Below, piece by piece: positions 50,739 through 58,886 of a stretch of 64,000 nt of DNA (position 1 is the stretch's first letter; the number at the start of each line of letters is the position of its first letter). Below the pieces are notes generated by a model. That model saw only the letters and a program-made list of their open reading frames with translations, was not told where the DNA came from and did no database searches. A program made the position numbers and the translations under genes. The DNA lies in assembly GCA_964459325.1 (NCBI GenBank), contig CAYWKU010000017.1, positions 1-64,000 on the forward strand, written 5' to 3'. This stretch comes from CAYWKU01 sp964459325. GTDB taxonomy: Bacteria > RBG-13-61-14 > CAYWKU01.

Positions 50739-51971
50739 TCAGAAAACGGTGCCGAAGTTGAAGTAAGTGGAAAACCGCTCCTCCCTGCTGAACCCCACGT
50801 CCGCTCTTCCCATCAGATTGGGGGGAGTGGTAAACCGGAAGCCGAATCCGCCGGTATACTTCCACTCCTTGTCGAAGGACTCGCTCCATGACCTGTCGCT
50901 CATGAACACTCTGCCCGAATCGAAGAAGAAGTTTCCGTCAACTATGAAATCTATGGGTATCTTCAAAGGCTCTATATCTATGTGATAGATGTGATAGCGG
51001 AACTCAGTGTTGGTCAATATGCTTCCTTTTCCCCGAAAGCGCCCTTCCCAATATCCTCGAAGCGTGTTTCTTCCCCCGACATAAGGCATGGCCCACCAGG
51101 GAATATCCTTCGGCTTTCCCTCCATAACTTCGCCCCTGGCGTGAAAGGCCAGCACGTTATAGTTGCCGAACAGTAGAAAATAGGCCCTCATATCCCCCAT
51201 GTAACGGGTATAGTCGTAGTCGGAGCCGAAGTAAGGCCCGGCGTCCTCGGCGAATATCTCGAGACGCGTTCCGCGAGTGGGACGCCACTGGTGGTTCCGG
51301 GTGGAGCGGATAAGCGCCATCCCCCAGCCGCTGGCCGCCCTGTCCTTCATTCCGGGCAGCTCGTTGTACACCACCTGTGCCTGAGGCAAATCGTCGTGGT
51401 CTCCTTCGTCTACCCACACCTGCCGGTAAAATTTCTGAAGCGCCACATAATAATTTTCGCTCAGCCTTTTGCCCGCGGTAAACCGCTGCGTGACGTTTAT
51501 ATACTCCACGGTCGCCTCGTCGCCAACTTCATCGTCTTCGGGGTCGTACATGTGGTTGGAAGTGTCGTTGCCCACCCCGAAAACCCTCAAATCCGGTATC
51601 TGGTCAAACTCTGTGTACATCATGAAGTACCAGTATCTGTCACCTTCCCCTATTCTCGGAAGCATAAACAATAATTCGTAAATCTGGTACTGGTTGGTGG
51701 TATAGATATTCGCCAGGTCCACCATCATCGGCTCGCCGAAAAGGTTCGACGCCTTGAGCTTAACCCCCGAGCCTGCGCCGGTGTCGGGGTTCATCTTGAA
51801 CCGGGGCAAAACGCCGGTTTCCTTCTCTGCCGAGTATTCGCCGGTTATCCCCTCCCTCAAGTCGCTCTGCTCTTCCGCGCTCACCGGAGTGAAAGCGTAT
51901 AAAGCTATAAGAGCTCCCAATACGATTAAAAGCCATGCGCGGCGAATTCCATAACCTTTTTTCAGAGACAT
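50739..51971 (-). CDS. Surface-antigen-type outer membrane beta-barrel (BamA/D15-like C-terminal domain)
   Basis: 410 residues from the ATG at 51971, which has GGAGGGG four bases upstream (a TTG at 51983 lies inside that site). A signal peptide is followed by alternating beta strands typical of a 16-strand barrel. The segment FHARGEVMEGKPKDIPWWAM, then PYVGGRNTLRGYWEGRFRGK, holds the GRGY/RGY-like motif of Omp85 barrels, and the chain ends in an aromatic residue (NFGTVF), the usual insertion signal. No POTRA domains, so not BamA itself. Possibly a patatin-type or standalone barrel. Confidence 0.75.
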   Translation of the reverse strand: MSLKKGYGIRRAWLLIVLGALIALYAFTPVSAEEQSDLREGITGEYSAEKETGVLPRFKMNPDTGAGSGVKLKASNLFGEPMMVDLANIYTTNQYQIYELLFMLPRIGEGDRYWYFMMYTEFDQIPDLRVFGVGNDTSNHMYDPEDDEVGDEATVEYINVTQRFTAGKRLSENYYVALQKFYRQVWVDEGDHDDLPQAQVVYNELPGMKDRAASGWGMALIRSTRNHQWRPTRGTRLEIFAEDAGPYFGSDYDYTRYMGDMRAYFLLFGNYNVLAFHARGEVMEGKPKDIPWWAMPYVGGRNTLRGYWEGRFRGKGSILTNTEFRYHIYHIDIEPLKIPIDFIVDGNFFFDSGRVFMSDRSWSESFDKEWKYTGGFGFRFTTPPNLMGRADVGFSREERFSTYFNFGTVF

Positions 51972-52033
51972 AATCCCCTCCAAATCAACTTTGGCATTGC
52001 GACAATTTCCGAATATTAGGGCATCGGGGGGTT

Positions 52034-52141
52034 AATGTCAATAATACGAGCATCCGCGGCGCCAATTCCATCATCGCGCTGCGCTGCTGCATCGAATCCG
52101 GCTACTTCGAATCCTACTGGGAGTCCCGCAGAACCGCTTAA
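52034..52141 (+). pseudogene. 3' remnant of an ISKra4-like transposase gene
   Basis: In one plus-strand frame this reads NVNNTSIRGANSIIALRCC, then IESGYFESYWESRRTA and a stop. The pattern G-A-x-x-[IV]-x-x-L-R-C-C-x-x-S-G-x-F-x-x-Y-W is the C-terminal signature of ISKra4-type transposases as I know it. Only the last 35 codons or so remain and no start or other domain is seen. The copy is a relic beside a toxin-antitoxin pair. Confidence 0.65.
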
Positions 52142-52241
52142 CCGCATCCACCAATCATGTCGCACACCCGGCGCCAGCGTTTGAGCGTTTGGACAACATG
52201 AAAAATATGTTAATCTAAAAGGTGAGACAGGAGAGCGGAAA

Positions 52242-52469
52242 ATGGACGACGAAAATCTCTTGGAGCGAATAACCACCAACGATTCAATCTTCGGCGGCAA
52301 GCCCCTCATAAAAAACCGCAGGATAGCCGTCGAACATATCACCGGCATGCTCAAACGGGGAGCCGAAGAAAAGGAAATACTCGACGCATACCCGTTCCTC
52401 GCTCAGGAAGATATCGACGCGTGCAAAAAGTGGCAAGAAAAGCACGGTTCCGGAAGCGGCGCGAAATGA
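52242..52469 (+). CDS. DUF433 antitoxin (VapB45-like)
   Basis: 75 residues with the DUF433 pattern: RITTNDSIFGGKPLIKNRRI, AVEHITGMLKRGAEEKEILD and YPFLAQEDIDACKKWQEKH. These small helix-turn-helix proteins pair with DUF5615 PIN-like toxins, as here, where the genes overlap by four bases (ATGA). AGGAGAG lies upstream of the ATG. Confidence 0.87.
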   Translation: MDDENLLERITTNDSIFGGKPLIKNRRIAVEHITGMLKRGAEEKEILDAYPFLAQEDIDACKKWQEKHGSGSGAK

Positions 52470-52801
52470 AGATAGTTGCCGACGCGAACGTGAGCGGATT
52501 CGCAGTGCGCCACCTTAAGGACAAAGGCCACGATGTCCTGTGGCTGGCGGACATGCGCGGAGACTTGCCGGATACCGAAGTAGTCGAAACCGCCAAAAAA
52601 AGAGAATCCATCATAATCACCACGGATGCCGACTTCGGCGAAAACTTTCTCGGCGAAAACGACCCTCACCCGGCCATCGTCAGACTGGTAAACGTGCCCC
52701 CGGCCATGCAGGCCGACGCCCTGAACTCGCTTATCGAGCTGCAGGGCAGCAAGCTGGCGCCGGGCGCCGTTATCACCGGCGGCATCGGCCAAGAGGAATA
52801 G
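52466..52801 (+). CDS. DUF5615 PIN-like toxin (VapC45-like)
   Basis: 111 residues. The PIN-like active-site acidic residues are in MKIVADANVSG (Asp6), IITTDADFGENF and nearby LADMRGDLPDTEV. Family members are predicted RNases held in check by a DUF433 partner. The start overlaps the antitoxin stop, which settles it over the longer frame from 52421. Confidence 0.86.
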   Translation: MKIVADANVSGFAVRHLKDKGHDVLWLADMRGDLPDTEVVETAKKRESIIITTDADFGENFLGENDPHPAIVRLVNVPPAMQADALNSLIELQGSKLAPGAVITGGIGQEE

Positions 52802-52827
52802 AGGCGTCGGGGATGGAGGAATAAAAG

Positions 52828-53016
52828 ATGCCGGTGGACAAGGAGCTTTTGGACTTATTGGTTTGCCCCAAGTGCAAGGGCGAGCTCGAATTGAAGGACG
52901 AGGGGGCGGGACTTATATGCCAAGCGTGCAAGCTGATGTACCCCATCGAGGACGACATACCGGTGATGCTGATAGACGAAGCGGTGGACATCGAATCCGC
53001 CGGAGAGGGTTCATAA
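52828..53016 (+). CDS. Trm112-family zinc-binding protein
   Basis: 62 residues. Zinc-binding cysteine pairs CPKCKGEL and CQACKLMYPIEDDIPVMLID are the whole family signature (UPF0434/YcaR type). Eukaryotic and archaeal Trm112 activates methyltransferases; the bacterial role is less clear. It lies seven bases before the GT9 gene, a common pairing with envelope genes. Confidence 0.9.
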   Translation: MPVDKELLDLLVCPKCKGELELKDEGAGLICQACKLMYPIEDDIPVMLIDEAVDIESAGEGS

Positions 53017-53022
53017 CTTCAA

Positions 53023-54060
53023 GTGGCGAAAGCGCTGGTTATTCAGACCGCTTTTCTCGGGGACGTGGTGCTCACTACGCCCCTTTTTCGCGCTCTGGCC
53101 GATAACTACAACATGAAAACGGCGGCGGTGGTAACTCCCGCCGGGGCCGCCATACTGGGCCACCCGGCTCAACCGGTCGCCGGTCTCGAGAAAACCATTG
53201 CCTACGACAAACGCGGTTCCGACCGTGGGCTGACATCCTTTCTTAAACTCGCCGCCCGCCTGAAAAACGAACATTTCGACGTGTTGCTCAGCCCTCATCG
53301 CTCTTACCGGTCGGCGGCCCTCACGCTGCTCTCACGGGCGCCCGCACGGGTGGGATTCGATGAAAACGCCCTTCCCTTCGCCTGGACTCAAAGGGTGCCC
53401 CGAGACCGCAACATCCACGACGTTGAGCGAAATTTGAGCCTCCTGGAGCCGCTCGGCGGTCTGCCCGAAGATTTCTCCCCGAAACCGGAAGTCGCCGTCA
53501 CCCCGGAAGGCCGAACCGGAGCCGAAAGAATCGCCGGAGAATTTCTGTCCGCGCCGCTGAAAATCGGTGTAGCGCCGGGGTCCGTCTGGGGGACGAAAAG
53601 ATGGCTCCCAGAGCGGTTCGCTGAAGTAATGGAGGCTTTAACTGACCGAAAAGGCGCGAAATTCGCACTGGTCGGCGGCCCGGATGACCGGGCGTCCACC
53701 GCCACCGTCGCCGGACTCACCTCCGCCGAATGCACGGACACGGCGGGAGAAACAAACGTACAGGAAATGGCGGCGTTGATTTCCCATCTCGACCTTTTCA
53801 TCACCAACGACTCCGGGGCCATGCACGTTGCAGCGGCTCTGGAAGTGCCGGTGGTGGCCATTTTCGGGCCCACCGTTCCCGGTTTCGGCTTCACTCCTTA
53901 TACGGACAAAGCAAAGGTCATAGAACCGGAAAATCCACCCCGTTGCCGACCCTGCAACCCTCACGGTCCCCGCCAGTGCCCCGAAGGGCATTTCGATTGC
54001 ATGAAAAACATATCCGTCAAAGCCGTTGTAAACGCCGCCCTCGAACTGCTGAAAGCATAA
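53023..54060 (+). CDS. Glycosyltransferase family 9 (heptosyltransferase II-like)
   Basis: 345 residues from a GTG. The GT9 fold shows in ALVIQTAFLGDVVLTTPLFRAL at the start, IGVAPGSVWGTKRWLPERFA near residue 180 and FITNDSGAMHVAAALEVPVVAIFGPT near 260, with a cysteine-rich end (CRPCNPHGPRQCP). This matches ADP-heptose:LPS heptosyltransferases, so the organism probably makes an LPS core. Confidence 0.9.
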   Translation: MAKALVIQTAFLGDVVLTTPLFRALADNYNMKTAAVVTPAGAAILGHPAQPVAGLEKTIAYDKRGSDRGLTSFLKLAARLKNEHFDVLLSPHRSYRSAALTLLSRAPARVGFDENALPFAWTQRVPRDRNIHDVERNLSLLEPLGGLPEDFSPKPEVAVTPEGRTGAERIAGEFLSAPLKIGVAPGSVWGTKRWLPERFAEVMEALTDRKGAKFALVGGPDDRASTATVAGLTSAECTDTAGETNVQEMAALISHLDLFITNDSGAMHVAAALEVPVVAIFGPTVPGFGFTPYTDKAKVIEPENPPRCRPCNPHGPRQCPEGHFDCMKNISVKAVVNAALELLKA

Positions 54061-54206
54061 TCCCCGCCCCTTTCGGTTTATTTCCTCATCGTTTACAATT
54101 CAACCCATGCTCAAGGTTCTCAAATACGGAGCGGCCCGCTCCGGAGTGCCCTGACTGCGTAAAAATTCCCCGGGTGTATCCCGGGCAAGAGGAGGTTTAT
54201 CGCAAT

Positions 54207-54569
54207 ATGGCAAAAGAAAAGTTTTTTTACTCGGTCACGTCTTCCGTAAGCAATCCCGACAAGGCGGCCTTGCCGCTGGTGCTCGCATCCACGGCGCTTG
54301 ACTCGGGCCACGACGTTATCGTCTGGCTGGCCACCGAAGGCGCCCTGCTTGCCCGCACCGGAAACGCCACTAAACTCTCAAGCCCGATATTCGGAAATAT
54401 AGAAGAACTTTTAAGGAAAGCTGTCCATCTGGGAGGGAAGCTCGCCGTCTGCGGCACCTGCTGCAATTTCTATAAAATTTCCGATAACGACCTGGCCGAA
54501 GGTATCGAGAAACAGACCGCGCTCTGGGCCGTTGAAGCATCCATAGGAAGAAACTGCTTGACCTTTTAG
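54207..54569 (+). CDS. DsrE/DsrF-like family protein
   Basis: 120 residues with AGGAGG before the ATG. The pattern FFYSVTSSVSNPDKAALPLV, ALDSGHDVIVWLATEGALL and KLAVCGTCCNFYKIS is that of small DsrE-fold proteins with a conserved cysteine in the last strand, which take part in sulfur relay or are of unknown role. A three-cysteine cluster (CGTCC) is notable. No dsr genes are nearby. Confidence 0.8.
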   Translation: MAKEKFFYSVTSSVSNPDKAALPLVLASTALDSGHDVIVWLATEGALLARTGNATKLSSPIFGNIEELLRKAVHLGGKLAVCGTCCNFYKISDNDLAEGIEKQTALWAVEASIGRNCLTF

Positions 54570-54613
54570 AAACCGGTACTCATATTTTAATGAAACTATG
54601 AAAGGGGCGTTGA

Positions 54614-55501
54614 ATGAAGGTACTGCTCACCGGCTCGACCGGTTTCGTCGGCAACCGTGTGGCTGCCCGGCTTCTGGATAAGGGGCACTCGGTGCGCGCC
54701 TTGGTGCGAAAGGGCAGCGAATCCAAACTTGCGGTCGCCGCCCGGTGCGAAATCTTCCACGGCGATGTAACCGAACGCCAAGGCCTCAAAAGCGCGGTGG
54801 ACGGTTGCGAAGCGGTTGTTCACCTGGTGGGCGTCATCCGGGAATTCCCGGGGAAGGGGATTACCTTCCAGAGGCTTCATGTTGACGGCGCCCGCAACAT
54901 CGCCGATGCCGCCGCCGAGGCGGGGGTGAAGCGTTTCGTGCACATGAGCGCGCTCGGGGCACGCGAAAACGCTCCCACCAAATACTGGGCCACCAAATAC
55001 GAAGCGGAAAAATACCTCAAATCCAAAGACCTGGAGCTTACCGTCTTCCGGCCTTCGGTGATTATCGGTCCCGGAGGCGAGTTCCCCGCTCTGCTCAAAC
55101 AGATGGCCGGAGCGCCGCTCACGCCGGTGATTGGAAACGGCAACTACAAAATGCAGCCGGTGAGCGTTCTTGACATCGCCGAGCTTTTCGCACAGGCCCT
55201 CGAAAAACCCGTTACGCACGGCAAAGCCTATGAAGTCGGAGGGCCGGACGTGCTCACCTACGATGAAATGCTCCGGATTGCAGGCCAGGTGCTGGGCAAA
55301 CCCGTAAGGACTATACACATCCCGGTGAGCCCGGTAAAAATCGCCGCGGCAATGCTTGACCGATTCGCCTCATGGCCCATAACACGGGAGCAATTGAAGA
55401 TGATAGCCGAGGACTCGGTGGCGGACACATCGCAACTGTCCGGGGATTTTCAAATAAAATTCGCTACTTATCGAGACGCACTGGAGCGGGCTTTCAGGTA
55501 G
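54614..55501 (+). CDS. Atypical SDR (NDUFA9-like NAD(P)-binding protein)
   Basis: 295 residues. The Rossmann motif KVLLTGSTGFVGNRVAARL starts the chain, followed by AVVHLVGVIREFPGKGITF and YWATKYEAEKYLKSKDLELTV, where the catalytic-type YxxxK is replaced by the shifted TKYEAEK. This is the branch that includes complex I subunit NDUFA9 and nucleoside-sugar epimerase-like proteins. A C-terminal helical region of about 70 residues follows. Function not assigned. Confidence 0.83.
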   Translation: MKVLLTGSTGFVGNRVAARLLDKGHSVRALVRKGSESKLAVAARCEIFHGDVTERQGLKSAVDGCEAVVHLVGVIREFPGKGITFQRLHVDGARNIADAAAEAGVKRFVHMSALGARENAPTKYWATKYEAEKYLKSKDLELTVFRPSVIIGPGGEFPALLKQMAGAPLTPVIGNGNYKMQPVSVLDIAELFAQALEKPVTHGKAYEVGGPDVLTYDEMLRIAGQVLGKPVRTIHIPVSPVKIAAAMLDRFASWPITREQLKMIAEDSVADTSQLSGDFQIKFATYRDALERAFR

Positions 55502-55503
55502 AC

Positions 55504-56193
55504 TCAGGCTGGGAGAGATGCCAGCACCTTCGTAACCAGCTTTTCTCCGTCGGGATGTTCACTCGGCGATTTGGCTTCCGGCGCATGCGATAAGCTCATG
55601 GGCCGGAAAGGCGTGATTTCCTCGATTATTTGAGCGTTCGTTTTTTTGGAAAGGTCGGAGGAGTTATCCGGCTCGTTCAGCACCACTCCCGCCACTTCGA
55701 TTTTCCTTTTCGCCGCCACCTCGAGGGTCAGCATGACGTGGTTAATGCAACCCAGCCGGTTGTGCGCCACCACCAGTAGAGGGATGTCCATTTCCCCGGC
55801 CAGGTCTATCATCAACCTGTCGGAAGTTATGGGCGCCATCAATCCCCCGGCGCCTTCCACTATCATCATCCTGTGTCGGGAGACAAGCTCCCGGAAGGAA
55901 ACCCGGATGGTATCGAGGTCCACCTTCCGGCCCTCGTTACGCGCCGCCATCAGGGGAGCCAGCGGGTCTCGGAAAACCGCCGGGCATATCAGCGCTATAG
56001 AATCCTCCACTCCGGCGGCGCTTTTCAACATGTGCGCATCCTCCGGCATCATGTTCGCGCACCCGGTCTCGACCGGCTTCATTACTCCCACGTCAATGCC
56101 GCGATTCACCAGCCCTGCGGCGAGTAAAGCGCCTACGAAAGTTTTGCCGACGCCCGTGTCGGCGCCGGTTATAAAAACGCCAATATCGGCCAT
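55504..56193 (-). CDS. bioD: Dethiobiotin synthase
   Basis: 229 residues. The P-loop GADTGVGKTFVG (residues 9-20), VMKPVETGCANMMPEDA with the substrate lysine, and IVEGAGGLMAPI are all diagnostic. It closes the ureido ring of dethiobiotin using CO2 and ATP. Last gene of the bioB-F-A-D operon; two bases separate it from bioA. Confidence 0.95.
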   Translation of the reverse strand: MADIGVFITGADTGVGKTFVGALLAAGLVNRGIDVGVMKPVETGCANMMPEDAHMLKSAAGVEDSIALICPAVFRDPLAPLMAARNEGRKVDLDTIRVSFRELVSRHRMMIVEGAGGLMAPITSDRLMIDLAGEMDIPLLVVAHNRLGCINHVMLTLEVAAKRKIEVAGVVLNEPDNSSDLSKKTNAQIIEEITPFRPMSLSHAPEAKSPSEHPDGEKLVTKVLASLPA

Positions 56194-56195
56194 AA

Positions 56196-57554
56196 TCAGC
56201 TAAGGTCTGTAATGGAGCCGGCCACCGCCTCCAGCAGAAGGTCGATTTGCTCATCGGAGATGCACAGCGGCGGGTTGAGTATCACCACTTCCCCCAGCGG
56301 TCTTATTATAACACCATATTTTCTCGCCTGTCTACAGATATTTATGCTCTTTTGGGCCGCCGGCGGAAACGGCTCCCTGCTTTCCTTGTCCTGCACAATC
56401 TCTATGCCGGTCAGAACGCCCTTCTGCCTGACGTCACCCACGATGTCCAGCTGGGCGACCTTTTTAAGGCCCTCGGTCAACCTTTCTATTTTAGGGGGCA
56501 AATTTTCCAGGGTCCGCTCCCGCTCGAAAACGTCCAAACTGGCTATCGCCGCCGCGCAGGCCAGTTGGTTACCTGTGTAGGTATGGCCGTGGTAAAAGGT
56601 GCGCAAATCCTCCTGCCGGGTCAGGAAAGCATCGAAAACCCGCTCGTTGGCCAGAGTGGCCGCCAGCGGCAGGTATCCGCCGGAGATTCCCTTGGCCAGC
56701 GCCATCAAATCCGGCGTAACGCCCTCCCATTCGCATGCGAACATTTTCCCCGTGCGTCCGAAACCCACCGCCACCTCGTCGGCTATCATAAGCACGTCAT
56801 AGCGGTCACAAAGCTCGCGGACACGCTTCAGATGACCCGGGGGGGACGTCACCATGCCCGCAGCGCCTTGCACAAGCGGCTCGCATATCACCCCCACAAT
56901 CTCGTCGGAGTGCTCCGCCAGCACCTCCTCCAGCTTGTCCAGGCAGCCTATCGAGCAGCCGGGGTAGCTCAAACCCAAAGGGCAGCGGTAACAGTAAGGC
57001 GCCGGGACCTGGTAAGTCTCGAACAAAAGAGGCCGGTATATTTCGTGGAAAAGCTCGATTCCCCCCACCGAAACAGAGCCTACGGTATCGCCGTGATATG
57101 CGTTAGCGAATGTGGCGAACCGTGACCTGGATGGCCGGGGCTCGGAACATTGCCGCCAGTACTGGTAGGCGATTTTCAGAGCGATTTCAGCGGCTTCCGA
57201 GCCGGAATCCGAATAAAAAACCCTTATCAGACCCTCGGGGGCTATCTTTATCAGCCTTTCGGCGAATTCGGCGCTGGGAATATTGGCAAAGCCCAACAGG
57301 GTGGAGTGGGCTATCTTGTCCAGTTGCGACCGGACGGCTTCGTCGATTACCGGATGGCGGTGGCCGTGCACGTTGGTCCACAGGGAGCTGATTCCGTCCA
57401 GGTAGCGGTTGCCGTCCACGTCGTACAGCCATGCGCCCTCCCCGCTTTCGATAACCAGCGGGTCGTTTTCAATCCAGTCCCGCATCGGGGTGAACGGGTG
57501 CCAGACGTACCGTATGTCTGTTTGTTTTATTCTCTTGGCATCTTCCGGTTTCAT
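56196..57554 (-). CDS. bioA: Adenosylmethionine-8-amino-7-oxononanoate aminotransferase
   Basis: 452 residues, class III aminotransferase. YVWHPFTPMRDW at the start is typical of BioA and DAPA synthases. The PLP lysine is in MALAKGISGGYLPLAATL, with IADEVAVGFGRTGKMFACE before it and YHGHTYTGNQLACAAA after. Inserted cysteine-rich YCYRCPLGLSYPGCSIGCLD is of the type seen in some BioA branches. It overlaps the end of bioF by four bases. Confidence 0.94.
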   Translation of the reverse strand: MKPEDAKRIKQTDIRYVWHPFTPMRDWIENDPLVIESGEGAWLYDVDGNRYLDGISSLWTNVHGHRHPVIDEAVRSQLDKIAHSTLLGFANIPSAEFAERLIKIAPEGLIRVFYSDSGSEAAEIALKIAYQYWRQCSEPRPSRSRFATFANAYHGDTVGSVSVGGIELFHEIYRPLLFETYQVPAPYCYRCPLGLSYPGCSIGCLDKLEEVLAEHSDEIVGVICEPLVQGAAGMVTSPPGHLKRVRELCDRYDVLMIADEVAVGFGRTGKMFACEWEGVTPDLMALAKGISGGYLPLAATLANERVFDAFLTRQEDLRTFYHGHTYTGNQLACAAAIASLDVFERERTLENLPPKIERLTEGLKKVAQLDIVGDVRQKGVLTGIEIVQDKESREPFPPAAQKSINICRQARKYGVIIRPLGEVVILNPPLCISDEQIDLLLEAVAGSITDLS

Positions 57555-58747
57555 TTTTTCAAAATTCCCAGGTTTTTCGCCGTTTTGGAGATTTTTTCCA
57601 CGGCATAATCCAGCTGCCCTTTCTCATGAGTCGCCATGACGGTAATCCTCAACCTGCTGGCGCCGGCGGGAACGCTCGGGGGGCGAATGGCGGTGCAGTA
57701 CACCCCCTCATCCAGAAGCCGGGAGGCGAATTCCAGGGCCGTTTCCTCATCCCCGACCAGCACCGGGACGATGGGAATTTCGCCCCGCTCCACCTCCAAC
57801 CCCTCATTTTTCAGGCAATCCCGGAAATAGCAGGCGTTACGCTTCAACTCCTCCACCATCTCCGGCTCCGCCTCCAGCAACTCTACCGCTGCCAGCGAAG
57901 CCGCCGCCACCGGCGGGGGCAGCGCGGTGGTATAAACGAAAGACCTGGCGACGTTGACCAACCAGTCAATAATTTCCTCCGAACCAACCACAAATGCGCC
58001 GAAGCTTCCCAGAGCCTTGCCGAGAGTACCCACTATTATGTCCACTTCATTCCCGAGGCCGAAATGAGCCGCCAATCCCCGCCCGCCGGGGCCGATGACA
58101 CCCGTGGCGTGAGCTTCGTCGACCACCAGCAGCGCATCATGGCGCCGCTTCAGCTCCACCAGTCCGGGAAGGGGCGCTATGTCGCCGTCCATGCTGAAAA
58201 TTCCGTCGGTAACTATAACCCTGCGGCCTTCGATGTCCTCCTCGCTCATAAGCCGCTCCAGCCTGTCCATGTCCATGTGCGGATATACCCGTATGGTTGC
58301 CCGGCTCAACCGGGCGCCGTCTATAATGCTGGCGTGATTCAGCCGGTCGCTGTAGATGACGTCGCCCTTGCCGGCTATCGAGCTGAGCACGCCCACGTTG
58401 GCCTGGTATCCGGAGTTGAAAAGGACACATGAAGGGGCTTTTTTGAAGGACGCCAGCCGCTCCTCAAGCTTGCGGTGGATGTCCATGGTGCCGCTTACGA
58501 GCCTCGATGCGCCGGAGCCTGCGCCGGAGGAGTAGGCCGCGCTCGAAGCCGCCTGAGCCAGGGCCGGGTGGTCGGCCAGGCCCAAGTAGTTGTTCGAGCA
58601 CATCAGTATCGCCCGCCGCCCGTCAAGCTCCACAACCGGCCCCTGCGGCCCGCTGACCGCGCGGCAACGGCGGTACAGGTTGCGGCTTTTAAGCTCGTCG
58701 AGCTTTTCGCGGAATTTCTTTTTGTTTGGGCTGGCAGTAATTTTCAT
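57551..58747 (-). CDS. bioF: 8-amino-7-oxononanoate synthase
   Basis: 398 residues, fold-type I PLP enzyme. LMCSNNYLGLADHPALAQA, SGTMDIHRKLEERLASF, DEAHATGVIGPGGRG and GTLGKALGSFGAF (with the PLP lysine) are present. It joins pimeloyl-thioester and alanine to give KAPA. It is the second gene of the biotin operon; 139 bases with a repeat element separate it from bioB. No bioC, bioH or bioW is seen, so the pimeloyl source is elsewhere. Confidence 0.94.
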   Translation of the reverse strand: MKITASPNKKKFREKLDELKSRNLYRRCRAVSGPQGPVVELDGRRAILMCSNNYLGLADHPALAQAASSAAYSSGAGSGASRLVSGTMDIHRKLEERLASFKKAPSCVLFNSGYQANVGVLSSIAGKGDVIYSDRLNHASIIDGARLSRATIRVYPHMDMDRLERLMSEEDIEGRRVIVTDGIFSMDGDIAPLPGLVELKRRHDALLVVDEAHATGVIGPGGRGLAAHFGLGNEVDIIVGTLGKALGSFGAFVVGSEEIIDWLVNVARSFVYTTALPPPVAAASLAAVELLEAEPEMVEELKRNACYFRDCLKNEGLEVERGEIPIVPVLVGDEETALEFASRLLDEGVYCTAIRPPSVPAGASRLRITVMATHEKGQLDYAVEKISKTAKNLGILKK

Positions 58748-58801
58748 GGAATGATTCTTCCTGAAGAGACCATCGAAAAGGCCTCAAATTTGATATTCAA
58801 T

Positions 58802-58882
58802 GGTAGGCGCGACACTTTTGTCGCGCATTACAAATTGTAGTGCCCGAAAATCAGAATGTGCGGCAGGAGTGACGCACCTACC
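58802..58882. repeat. Branched inverted-repeat element, copy 2, inside the biotin operon
   Basis: Outer arms GGTAG (58802-58806) and CTACC (58878-58882) enclose GCGCGACA-CTTT-TGTCGCGC (58807-58826) and GTGCG...CGCAC (58858-58877). The first hairpin differs from the 36997-37058 copy only in its loop, while the middle and second hairpin have diverged. It lies between bioB and bioF, about 20 bases beyond... the bioB stop, and does not break a gene. Confidence 0.7.
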
Positions 58883-58886
58883 GTTT

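Noticed and set aside
50739..51971. BamA
   Set aside because: The barrel resembles the Omp85 group, but the N-terminus is too short for POTRA domains.
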